This document shows positions 49,322 through 57,631 of a DNA stretch of 64,000 nt, in pieces. Made by a program: the position numbers and the translations under genes. Position 1 is the first letter of the stretch. Each line of letters begins with the position of its first letter. This DNA is from Ectobacillus panaciterrae DSM 19096. GTDB lineage: Bacteria > Bacillota > Bacilli > Bacillales > Bacillaceae_G. The DNA is taken from contig NZ_AUMR01000004.1 in assembly GCF_000430785.1 (NCBI RefSeq), forward strand, positions 62,001 through 126,000, given 5' to 3'. The notes under the pieces were generated by a model, which was given only the letters and a program-made list of their open reading frames with translations, did not search any database and was not told where the DNA came from.

Positions 49322-51688
49322 CTAGACCTTTTGATATTCTCTAATTTTTTCTATTATATTTGTGATTTTTTTCTTCGCCATTGCTGGACTTGAAGACTGA
49401 GAATAGACAATAAGCTTCGGTTGTCTGGAGTCTGAAACAATATAAGACCATTCCCCATTATCATGGATGAACTTAATACCGTCAAGCACCTCGAGTTCAT
49501 GCTGCGGAACGTCATCAATCAGCATCCGCATTACTTTTCCTTTTTCCTTCCATGGACAAATTACTTCATCCCATAGCAAGTGAAACTGGGGATGATTTTT
49601 AAAAATCGCATAAAGGGGGAGCTTTTGCCAAGCCATAATTTCAAGAAGCTTCCCGATTCGAAATAAGGCATCTTGCCTAAATCGAGCAGCATGATCAGGA
49701 GTATTTGTCTGCTCCACATAACAAGTAATATAGCTGGTTCCCCGCTTAAGCGATAAAGGATAAACACCGGCTTCTTTATGAAGTAATCCTTCTGGGATAT
49801 ATATGCTGTCTTGCCCTATGCTCGTGTAAACATTTCCCCGTGAATCATACAATTCAAATCCATTTCCTTGCTCGTTAAAAATAACTCCCATATCGGCATG
49901 GCTGGATTGAACAAGCGATTTAATATGGTCCTCATTTACACGGGAGTATACCCAAGTAATACGGCAGCCAAGAGACTGAAAAAAAGATATAACCGTAGAA
50001 TTAAAAGAGCTACCCAACTTATTGACCAGCAAGTGGAAACGCTGCTGCTGAATTGAAGGAACATTCAGCATTTGGCTAAGAGAGTGGACATATTGTTCCT
50101 CACATATTTGAATCGGCAGATTTGCTCCGATACTTTCTAAAGCTGTGCGACGATACTCTTCAGACATATAAGCTGTCTCAATGTCTTTTTCTTTTCTTCC
50201 AGAGACTAAAAAGCCTGTCGCATTATAAAATCGAAGAGTTGCTTCTTCTGCATCATCTTGCATATAGAAGAATACGCCACCTTCAACACTTTCTTGTGAG
50301 ACAGCGTAACGAAAACAAGAATCATTCGTTTCTTGACACTCCAGTGTATGAATGCCCGTGGCATGAATACTGCTTATAAACACCTGCTTTAAAAGTTTGG
50401 AATACGGATTTTGATCACTGCCGACAAGAATAGAAGCAGCCAAAGGAAGCGTTGAACCGTAGGCACCTGCTATTTTCACGATTTGCTCTGGCGTCATATG
50501 AATATTTGCTTTTCCGCTTATGCTTCCCCTGCTTAATAAGGAAAAGGCGTTTTCTTGCTCAGACATAACAGAAGAAATAAGAACAGAACTTCCGGCAATG
50601 ATTCTTCCAGGCCAAATTTTAACGTTTGCTTTTACAACTGTATTTTTTCCGACTTTACAATGATCTGCCAATATACTCTTTTCAAAAAGAGTGACACCAT
50701 CCTCAACTATCGTACCATGCGCAATCGTTGCACCGTTTGATTCGCACTGTTTGCCAATATGCACATCATTCCCTACAATTGTTTTTGCCAATTGTGCATT
50801 TTCACACACTGTACTGTTCTTGCCTACAATAGTGTAAGGCGCTATCGCAGCGCCAGCCTTAATAACTACACCATCTCCAATTAGAGCCGGACCTTGAATT
50901 TTTGCGCCCTCTTCAATCGTCACACCTTCTCCCATCCATACAGCCGGCAATATTTCCGTGCAATCTATCGGGACATCTACCTTCTTTGCAAGCAAATCAA
51001 AATGCGCCTGTCTATATTGAGGAAATGCCCCGATATCAAGCCAATACCCATCACTTAAATAACCGTATACTCGTTCATTTCGCTCTAAAAGCAACGGAAA
51101 TATATCATGGCTGAAATCATGAAACGTGTTGGGCTTCATATAAGAAAAAATTTCAGGATCCATCATATAAATGCCAGTATTGACGGTATTTGAAACAACC
51201 TCATTCCAATTGGGTTTTTCAATATATTTAACTACTCTGCCTGTATCATTTGTTACAACGAGACCAAAGTTCAGCGGATCTGAAACTTCTTTTTGAAAAA
51301 TAGTAACAAGCCGATGCTCACTTGTGTGAAAATCCATTCCTTTTGACAAGTTAAAATCCGTAAGAGCATCCCCGCTAATCACAACGAATGGTTCATCTAA
51401 AAAATCCTCTGCCTGCTTTATACTTCCTGCTGTGCCTAAAGGCGGAGCATCTTCAAAATAAAATATTTTCACTCCCCACTTGCTTCCATCTCCAAAATAA
51501 TTCCGAATGGCTGAGCTCATATACTGAACAGTCACAGCAATCTCCTGAATTCCATGCTTTTTTAACAGCTCTAGGCTATACTCCATAACAGGCTTATTAA
51601 GGAGAGGCAGCATGGGCTTTGGGAGGTTACAAGTTAACGGTCTTAAACGCGTACCTTTGCCGCCTGCCAGAATAACTCCCTTCATCAT
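49322..51688 (-). CDS. Sugar nucleotidyltransferase fused to a degenerate phosphomannomutase-like domain
   Basis: A 788-residue fusion. Residues 1-235 are a nucleotidyltransferase (GVILAGGKGTRLRPLT, LGTAGSIKQAED, VVISGDALTDF); about 245-370 is a left-handed beta-helix (ALIGDGVVIKAGAAIAPYTI); about 380-788 has the order of a phosphohexomutase (NIHMTPEQIVKIAGAYGS, ILVGSDQNPYSKLLKQVF). The phosphoserine loop (TxSHNP) is not visible: that place reads TLECQETNDSCFRYAV. It may make an NDP-sugar and use the mutase part for regulation. The next gene, a GT4 enzyme, ends 2 bases upstream of its start. Confidence 0.85.
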   Translation of the reverse strand: MMKGVILAGGKGTRLRPLTCNLPKPMLPLLNKPVMEYSLELLKKHGIQEIAVTVQYMSSAIRNYFGDGSKWGVKIFYFEDAPPLGTAGSIKQAEDFLDEPFVVISGDALTDFNLSKGMDFHTSEHRLVTIFQKEVSDPLNFGLVVTNDTGRVVKYIEKPNWNEVVSNTVNTGIYMMDPEIFSYMKPNTFHDFSHDIFPLLLERNERVYGYLSDGYWLDIGAFPQYRQAHFDLLAKKVDVPIDCTEILPAVWMGEGVTIEEGAKIQGPALIGDGVVIKAGAAIAPYTIVGKNSTVCENAQLAKTIVGNDVHIGKQCESNGATIAHGTIVEDGVTLFEKSILADHCKVGKNTVVKANVKIWPGRIIAGSSVLISSVMSEQENAFSLLSRGSISGKANIHMTPEQIVKIAGAYGSTLPLAASILVGSDQNPYSKLLKQVFISSIHATGIHTLECQETNDSCFRYAVSQESVEGGVFFYMQDDAEEATLRFYNATGFLVSGRKEKDIETAYMSEEYRRTALESIGANLPIQICEEQYVHSLSQMLNVPSIQQQRFHLLVNKLGSSFNSTVISFFQSLGCRITWVYSRVNEDHIKSLVQSSHADMGVIFNEQGNGFELYDSRGNVYTSIGQDSIYIPEGLLHKEAGVYPLSLKRGTSYITCYVEQTNTPDHAARFRQDALFRIGKLLEIMAWQKLPLYAIFKNHPQFHLLWDEVICPWKEKGKVMRMLIDDVPQHELEVLDGIKFIHDNGEWSYIVSDSRQPKLIVYSQSSSPAMAKKKITNIIEKIREYQKV

Positions 51689-51690
51689 GT

Positions 51691-52881
51691 TTACCTCCCG
51701 TTTCTGGATTTATAAGTGACTTTATCATAAATTTTTATCGTATCGATCGCTATTTTTTTCCAACTGTATTCTTGTCGCACTAAGTCAAACCCTTTTTGCG
51801 CTACGCACTGAGCGCTGTCCTTGTTTTCTAACACTGTTTCTATTTGCTGCATGAAACTATCGGCATTGCCTGGTTCTGCTTTGTACCCATTATGTCCGTG
51901 CTTAACAATTTCACTTAATCCGCCGACATCGGACACAATAGTCGGTTTTTTGGCGAGCATCCCTTCTAAAGCAACAATACCGAACGGCTCATAAAGACTT
52001 GGCACTACTACGATATCGCTTTCTTGCAGAAATGCGCGCTGTTCTTCTTCACTGATATGGCCTACAAATAAAATAAAATGCTGCAGTTCTCTCTCCATAA
52101 CCATATTTCGGTATACATCAAGCATAGGCCCTTTACCAGCTATAATAAAAATAATATAAGGATATTTTTTAATGAGGGAAGGAGCTGCTTCTATCACAGT
52201 ATAAAAGCCTTTTTCATTTACAATACGACCAATTGAGAATACGAGGATGCGGCTATCTAAGCTATATTTTTTTCTTACTGAATAAGAGGGCTTCGCATAA
52301 CAAAAGAAATTCTCATCAATTCCATTCGGAAAAACGAACAGCTTTTGCGGGGGGGATTCCAAAATCGTCTGAACTTCTTGCTTCATATATTGACTGCATA
52401 CAATAATAGCATCAGCTTCTTGCACTAATTCTTTTTCTTTCATATGTATTTCCCACTGTAAGGATGTATGAATACCATAATTCCGTCCATGCTCTGTCGC
52501 ATGAATCGTTGTAATGAGAGGGAAACCTTGTGTCTGCTTTAACGTTTTCGCGGCCGTACAGACCAGCCAGTCATGAGCATGAATAAGATCAAAGGTGATT
52601 TCTTTACATAAACGTTCAGCATATTGGACGATAGCCTCATTCAAACCGCCAATCCATCTATAGAAATTCGTCTTATCTTCGTACCGGCTCTTCACTCGAT
52701 GTATGTGCACCGTATCCATATGCTCATAGCAAAGAGAGTCTTCTACATGGGTTGTAATGATATGAACGATATGGCCAGCTTCAGCTGTAGCTTTTGATAA
52801 TTCGTATACATGTCTTCCAAGACCGCCGACAAGCATAGGAGGATATTCCCACGTTAATATGAGAATCCGTTTTTGTTCCAT
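51691..52881 (-). CDS. GT4-family glycosyltransferase, glycogen synthase-like
   Basis: A 396-residue GT-B enzyme. WEYPPMLVGGLGRHVYELSK at the start (donor-binding glycine loop) and HAHDWL resemble glycogen/starch synthases. The C-terminal half has FSIGRIVNEKGFYTVIEAA, GKGPM and the retaining EPFGIVALEG (E-x7-E). The ATG with GAGGG upstream was taken over a TTG nine codons earlier. Tight pairing with the nucleotidyltransferase (2 bases apart) suggests synthesis of a surface or storage glycan. Confidence 0.88.
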   Translation of the reverse strand: MEQKRILILTWEYPPMLVGGLGRHVYELSKATAEAGHIVHIITTHVEDSLCYEHMDTVHIHRVKSRYEDKTNFYRWIGGLNEAIVQYAERLCKEITFDLIHAHDWLVCTAAKTLKQTQGFPLITTIHATEHGRNYGIHTSLQWEIHMKEKELVQEADAIIVCSQYMKQEVQTILESPPQKLFVFPNGIDENFFCYAKPSYSVRKKYSLDSRILVFSIGRIVNEKGFYTVIEAAPSLIKKYPYIIFIIAGKGPMLDVYRNMVMERELQHFILFVGHISEEEQRAFLQESDIVVVPSLYEPFGIVALEGMLAKKPTIVSDVGGLSEIVKHGHNGYKAEPGNADSFMQQIETVLENKDSAQCVAQKGFDLVRQEYSWKKIAIDTIKIYDKVTYKSRNGR

Positions 52882-53049
52882 ATATCCCTCTTTCCTCTCT
52901 CCTCCCAATACCCCTTACGCGAAAGAAAGCGTTTTCCTTTCAAAAGTCATTTTGAGGAGAGTATACATATTTCTATACAAATCATAACATTTGTCTTTTT
53001 TAGAGACAACGAGGCTATTTTGTCTAAAAACAGAAAAATTTGAAGAAAA

Positions 53050-53086
53050 AAGGAGCAAACTCACCTTGAGCTTGCTCCCTTTGTCA
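53050..53086 (-). terminator. Terminator of the pst-phoU operon
   Basis: Stem GGAGCAAGCTC / GAGTTTGCTCC (one G-U) followed by a T run on the minus strand. Confidence 0.85.
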
Positions 53087-53089
53087 TTT

Positions 53090-53746
53090 TTATTCGTTTA
53101 ATAAATAATGCTTCCCTTTTACAAGGTAAAAAACATCTTCCGCAATGTTTGTAATATGGTCTGCCACACGTTCAATATAGCGTGCTACAAAGGACAGCTG
53201 CGTAATTTGATTAATATCTTCGGGCTTTTGCGGAATAGATGCCATAAACTCACGAACCGCTTTTCCGTATAATTCATCTACTACATCATCCATCTCAGCA
53301 ATTTGCTTTGCAGAAGCCAAATTTTCTTCTTTATATGCCTCAATCGAGAGCGCCAACATTGCGTTTGCTTGTTTAAACATTTGCTCCAAGTCTTCGAGTG
53401 TAACGGAAATTTTCTTTTCTCCTAATCGGATTGTAGATTTGGCGATATTCACAGCATGATCTGCAATACGCTCTAAATCCGTTGCAATCTTAATAGAAAC
53501 AAAGATTCTTCTTAAATCCGTCGCAACCGGCTGCTGTTTTGTAATAAGCATTAAAGCAAGCTCATTAATCTCTTCTTCTAAATCATCCATACGGTTATCA
53601 TTGTCGATAACTTGCAGTGCCAATTCAACATTTTTAGAACGCAAGCCCTCCATAGCTACTTCCAAAGCTTCCTTCGCTAAAGAACCGAGCTCTATTACTT
53701 TTGATTGCAATGTTTTTAAATCGTAGTCAAATTGTTCGCGTACCAT
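53090..53746 (-). CDS. phoU: Phosphate transport regulator PhoU
   Basis: A 218-residue protein of two three-helix repeats (about 5-105 and 115-210), each with the metal motif seen as EEEINELALMLITKQQPVATDLRR and DELYGKAVREFM; IKIATDLERIADHAVNIAK and VARYIERVADHITNIAE are the paired repeat segments. It curbs the Pst transporter and Pho signalling. AGGAGG ribosome site. Last gene of the pst operon. Confidence 0.96.
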   Translation of the reverse strand: MVREQFDYDLKTLQSKVIELGSLAKEALEVAMEGLRSKNVELALQVIDNDNRMDDLEEEINELALMLITKQQPVATDLRRIFVSIKIATDLERIADHAVNIAKSTIRLGEKKISVTLEDLEQMFKQANAMLALSIEAYKEENLASAKQIAEMDDVVDELYGKAVREFMASIPQKPEDINQITQLSFVARYIERVADHITNIAEDVFYLVKGKHYLLNE

Positions 53747-53771
53747 TTTCTTCCTCCTAACAACGCATCGA

Positions 53772-54587
53772 TCAACCGAAACGTCCAGTAATATAGTCTT
53801 CTGTTCTCTTATCTGTCGGCGTTGTAAATAGACGATTTGTATCCGTATATTCTACTACCTCGCCGCTTAGGAAGAATGCCGTACGGTCGGAGATACGCGC
53901 CGCCTGCTGCATGTTATGCGTTACAATTACAATACTGAAATCTTTCTTCAACTCTTGAATCAGCTCTTCTACTTTCAATGTAGAGATTGGGTCTAACGCC
54001 GATGTCGGTTCGTCCATAAGGATTACGTCCGGTTCAATCGCCAAACAGCGTGCAATACAAAGACGCTGTTGCTGTCCGCCGGATAAGCCGTATGCATTAT
54101 CATGCAAACGATCTTTTAATTCATCCCAAATCGCCGCACCACGCAAGCTTTTTTCAACAATCTCGTCTAAAACTTTTCTGTCGCGGATACCATGAATTTT
54201 AGGACCGTATGCCACATTTTCATAAATGGATTTTGGAAATGGATTTGGCTTTTGGAATACCATTCCAACGTGCGTGCGCAATTCTTCTACATAATAACCT
54301 TTATCAAAAATGTTGCGTCCGCGGTAAGCGATTGTCCCCGTCGTACGAACGATTGGCACAAGCTCTACCATGCGGTTTAACGTTTTTAAATACGTGGACT
54401 TACCGCAGCCGCTCGGCCCGATAATAGCTGTCACTTCATTTTCATAAATACTTAAGTTAATATCTTTTAAAGCATGGTCTTCCCCATACCATAAGTTTAA
54501 TTCTTTCGTGTCAAACACAATATTTTTAGGAGCTTCCGCTTTCGTTTGTTGATTTTTCCCCTTCACATTTACAACTGTTGATACCAT
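53772..54587 (-). CDS. pstB: Phosphate ABC transporter ATP-binding protein
   Basis: A 271-residue ATPase. Walker [11 protein letters not shown]-loop [13 protein letters not shown], signature LSGGQQQRL, Walker [13 protein letters not shown], switch His in [10 protein letters not shown]. It drives the PstA-PstC permease. The ATG at 54587 has AAAGGGG upstream. Only one pstB is present, while B. subtilis has two (pstBA, pstBB). Confidence 0.97.
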   Translation of the reverse strand: MVSTVVNVKGKNQQTKAEAPKNIVFDTKELNLWYGEDHALKDINLSIYENEVTAIIGPSGCGKSTYLKTLNRMVELVPIVRTTGTIAYRGRNIFDKGYYVEELRTHVGMVFQKPNPFPKSIYENVAYGPKIHGIRDRKVLDEIVEKSLRGAAIWDELKDRLHDNAYGLSGGQQQRLCIARCLAIEPDVILMDEPTSALDPISTLKVEELIQELKKDFSIVIVTHNMQQAARISDRTAFFLSGEVVEYTDTNRLFTTPTDKRTEDYITGRFG

Positions 54588-54618
54588 TTTATTTTCCCCT
54601 TTCATCCACGTTCAGCAG

Positions 54619-55497
54619 TTAATACCTTCCTTGCTTACGATTTCTTAAAATTACAGCTGCTGCATTCATCAAAATTAACAGCGCAAGCAAAACCAAGATA
54701 CCCGCAGCAGCCACATATTGAAACTCTTCCTGCGGGCGGCTCATCCAATTAAAAATTTGGATGGGGAGCACAGTAAACTCATCCATAATCCCGACAGGAA
54801 AATAATTAATAAAAGCTAAAGCGCCTATTACAAGAAGCGGTGCCGCTTCTCCTATTGCACGGGACACTGCAAGAATGCACCCCGTCATAATACCAGGAAA
54901 TGCTGCTGGCAGGACGATACGGCACATTGTTTGCCATTTTGTCGCTCCAAGCCCGTAAGATGCTTCTAATGCAGAGCGCGGAACAGATTTCAATGCTTCC
55001 TGAGAAGCTACCACGATGGTAGGCAGCACAAGAAGACTCATCGTTAAACCGCCAGCAAGCAAACTCTGTCCTAGGTTCATCATGTATACAAAAAACGTCA
55101 ATCCCAGCAGCCCGAATACAACTGAGGGCACGCCGGCAAGCGTTTGGATATTCAACTCAATCATTCGTGTCAGCGTTGTTTTTTTTGCGTACTCCTCAAG
55201 ATATAAGGCTGTACCCACTCCTAAGAGCAAGGAAACAAAAGCAACAATTACCATCAATGATACCGTTCCCCAAAGAGCTGCTGCAATTCCGGCCTGTTCC
55301 GCTTTTCTTGATGAAAAGTGGGTGAAGAATCCTATATCAATATACGTGATTCCTGCTAAAGCAATTCGATACAGCAGAATCACCAGCACACTTAAGGAGA
55401 ATAAAGCAGAGCATATAAACATCATTTGATGAAACACATCCCTTTGCAGCCGGGATCTCATATGCGTTTTTATTTCTTTTCGGTCTATCAGCTTCAT
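54619..55497 (-). CDS. pstA: Phosphate ABC transporter permease PstA
   Basis: A 292-residue permease with six membrane helices. The EAA coupling motif is EASYGLGATKWQTMCRIVLPAAFPGI. The first helix region starts near 30 and the final GILVLLALLILMNAAAVIL is typical of PstA. It begins one base after pstC. Confidence 0.95.
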   Translation of the reverse strand: MKLIDRKEIKTHMRSRLQRDVFHQMMFICSALFSLSVLVILLYRIALAGITYIDIGFFTHFSSRKAEQAGIAAALWGTVSLMVIVAFVSLLLGVGTALYLEEYAKKTTLTRMIELNIQTLAGVPSVVFGLLGLTFFVYMMNLGQSLLAGGLTMSLLVLPTIVVASQEALKSVPRSALEASYGLGATKWQTMCRIVLPAAFPGIMTGCILAVSRAIGEAAPLLVIGALAFINYFPVGIMDEFTVLPIQIFNWMSRPQEEFQYVAAAGILVLLALLILMNAAAVILRNRKQGRY

Positions 55498-55498
55498 C

Positions 55499-56485
55499 CT
55501 AATAGACCTCCTTAAATCGCCGTGCTATATGCTGTGCCAGCAAGTTCATTCCCAGTGTAAACAGAAACAGCGTTGCCCCTACGGCATACATGCTGTAGTA
55601 CGTTGTTGTCCCGTACACAGCATCTCCTAAGCTGACCTGTACGATATACGCCGTTAAGGTTTGAATGGACTGCGTCGGGTCTAACGAAAATACTGGCGTT
55701 GCTCCTCCCGCAATCACAACAATCATCGTTTCTCCCATAGCACGTGAGGCAGCCAGAACAACGGATGCCACCACCCCTGTAAAAGCTGCTGGAACAACAA
55801 TCTTTTTCGTTGTTTCAGATTTGGTTGCTCCCATTCCATACGATCCTTCTCTCAGCGCCATCGGTACTGCACGCAGTGCATCCTCTGACAAAGAAGCAAT
55901 CGTCGGAATCATCATAATTCCAATGACAATACCAGGGCTGAGCGCATTAAAAAATTGCAGACTCGAAATAACAGATTTGAGCAAAGGCGTTACAAAGGTT
56001 AATGCGAAAAAGCCATACACAATAGCTGGAATTCCCGCAAGTATTTCTAAAATAGGCTTTACAATTTTCCTTATCGTATCTGTGGCGTATTCACTTAAGA
56101 AAATGGCACACCCAAGTCCTATGGGAATTGCTACTGCCATCGCAATACTCGTTACCAGCAAAGTTCCGCATAAAAGCGGCAGTACACCGTAGCTCGGATT
56201 GTTCTTAAAAAACGGAAACCATTCCCGTGATGTAAAAAACTCTGCAAACGGTACTCTTTGAAAGAAGATTGTCGTTTCTGTTCCCAAAGTCCATACAATA
56301 GCCAACGTTGTAAAAACAGATACCGCTGTCATGCCGAGCAACAGAATTGGAATAAGCTGATCAATCAGGTATTTGTTCTTACGGTGCAGCTTGTTTTCGT
56401 TCATAAGCTTACGAACAACTAAGTTCCTATGACTGTTCTTCATTACGCGCAAAGATGAAAACCCCTTTCCATCCTTATCATACAT
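55499..56485 (-). CDS. pstC: Phosphate ABC transporter permease PstC
   Basis: Up to 328 residues, six or seven helices, with the EAA motif EGSYGMGATKSETTKKIVVPAAFTGV. The start is not certain: the ATG at 56485 has only a weak site, while a TTG at 56452 has AAAGGGG at 9 bases. Both give the full membrane part. It pairs with PstA to form the phosphate channel. Confidence 0.93.
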   Translation of the reverse strand: MYDKDGKGFSSLRVMKNSHRNLVVRKLMNENKLHRKNKYLIDQLIPILLLGMTAVSVFTTLAIVWTLGTETTIFFQRVPFAEFFTSREWFPFFKNNPSYGVLPLLCGTLLVTSIAMAVAIPIGLGCAIFLSEYATDTIRKIVKPILEILAGIPAIVYGFFALTFVTPLLKSVISSLQFFNALSPGIVIGIMMIPTIASLSEDALRAVPMALREGSYGMGATKSETTKKIVVPAAFTGVVASVVLAASRAMGETMIVVIAGGATPVFSLDPTQSIQTLTAYIVQVSLGDAVYGTTTYYSMYAVGATLFLFTLGMNLLAQHIARRFKEVY

Positions 56486-56493
56486 TTGCGTTC

Positions 56494-57408
56494 TTATCTC
56501 TTTATCTGCTCCAGCTCTCGCAGTTGCTGTTTGTATCGATACTCAGGCAATGCAACATAACCAACTTCCTCAGCCAGTGAACCTGCATGCGTCAGCGTGA
56601 AGCGCAAGTAGTCATAGACACTATCGTTATTTCGTATAGATGCATGATTTACATATACATATAGAGGTCGAGAAAGCGGGGTATATCTTCCTGACTTAAT
56701 TGCTGCCCTGGTTGGCAGTACACCATTCACTTTAACAGCCTTTACTTTTGCTGCATTTTCCGAGTAATATGCATAGCCCAGAAAAGCAATTGCGTACTTA
56801 TCGCTCATGACTCCTCTGATTAACATGTTATCATCTTCTGATAAAGTGACAGACTTAACAATCGCCTGGCCTTTAAGCACTGCATCCTCAAAATAGTCAT
56901 ACGTACCAGAATCGACACCCGGTGCATAAAAATGAATAGAGGTATTTGGCCAATCCGGATGAACATCCGACCATTTCTTAACAACGCCGTTTTCAGACCA
57001 CATGCGCTGCAAATCTTCTATTGTTATATTTTTTATCCACGTATTTTCGTTATTTACGATAATGGAAAGACCATCGCAGGCGATTTGAAATTCGGTATAC
57101 GCTATATGATTCCTCTTGGCAACCTTCATTTCCTCATGCTTAATAGGGCGCGATGCATTATTAAGATCTATCTTGCCCCTGACAAAGCGATTAAAGCCGC
57201 CTCCTGTTCCCGAAATGCTAATCGGTGTTTTTACTTTCGGCTGTTCCCGTGCATATTCTTCTGAAACAGCCTCCATAATAGGATAAACAGTAGAAGAACC
57301 ATCCATTCGAATTTCCCCTGATAAACTTTGCCGTGCGCTCGCATTTTCTGAAACTACAAGTACGGCACAAGCGAACAGCACTGCTGCAATAGGAAGTCCC
57401 TTTTTCAT
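56494..57408 (-). CDS. pstS: Phosphate-binding protein PstS
   Basis: A 304-residue binding protein. RMDGSSTVYPIMEAVSEEY and SGTGGGFNRFVRGKIDLNNA are the phosphate-binding loops, PGVDSGTYDYFEDAV another. The N-terminus has a signal peptide with SENASARQ as likely signal peptidase I site; the only early Cys (LFAC, C14) sits inside the hydrophobic core and is a poor lipobox, unlike the lipoprotein PstS of B. subtilis. GGAGG precedes the ATG at 57408. First gene of the operon. Confidence 0.92.
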   Translation of the reverse strand: MKKGLPIAAVLFACAVLVVSENASARQSLSGEIRMDGSSTVYPIMEAVSEEYAREQPKVKTPISISGTGGGFNRFVRGKIDLNNASRPIKHEEMKVAKRNHIAYTEFQIACDGLSIIVNNENTWIKNITIEDLQRMWSENGVVKKWSDVHPDWPNTSIHFYAPGVDSGTYDYFEDAVLKGQAIVKSVTLSEDDNMLIRGVMSDKYAIAFLGYAYYSENAAKVKAVKVNGVLPTRAAIKSGRYTPLSRPLYVYVNHASIRNNDSVYDYLRFTLTHAGSLAEEVGYVALPEYRYKQQLRELEQIKR

Positions 57409-57466
57409 TCTTCGTTTCCTCCTAGAAGAACCCAAATGGGTCACTGATATAAGGATAATGTCAAAC

Positions 57467-57505
57467 TATTAATAAGGTTTTAAAGCTTTGTAAAGGTTTT
57501 GTAAA
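57467..57505 (-). promoter_or_regulatory. Pho box (PhoP binding site) of the pst operon
   Basis: Minus strand: TTTACA-aaacc-TTTACA-aagct-TTAAAA-cctta-TTAATA, four repeats at an exact 11-base period (57500, 57489, 57478, 57467), ending about 60 bases before the pstS start. Confidence 0.88.
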
Positions 57506-57576
57506 TATCGACATTTTTCGCTATAAATAAAGCTTGTACAAATGACAACTACACAAACACTATATGCGCTTATCCG

Positions 57577-57615
57577 CAAAAAAAGCACACTATCTATAGA
57601 TAGTGTGCTTTTTTT
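57577..57615. terminator. Terminator of pbpA
   Basis: Stem AAAAAAGCACACTATC / GATAGTGTGCTTTTTT with a TATA loop. Symmetrical. Confidence 0.92.
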
Positions 57616-57631
57616 TGTGGAAATTTATGTT

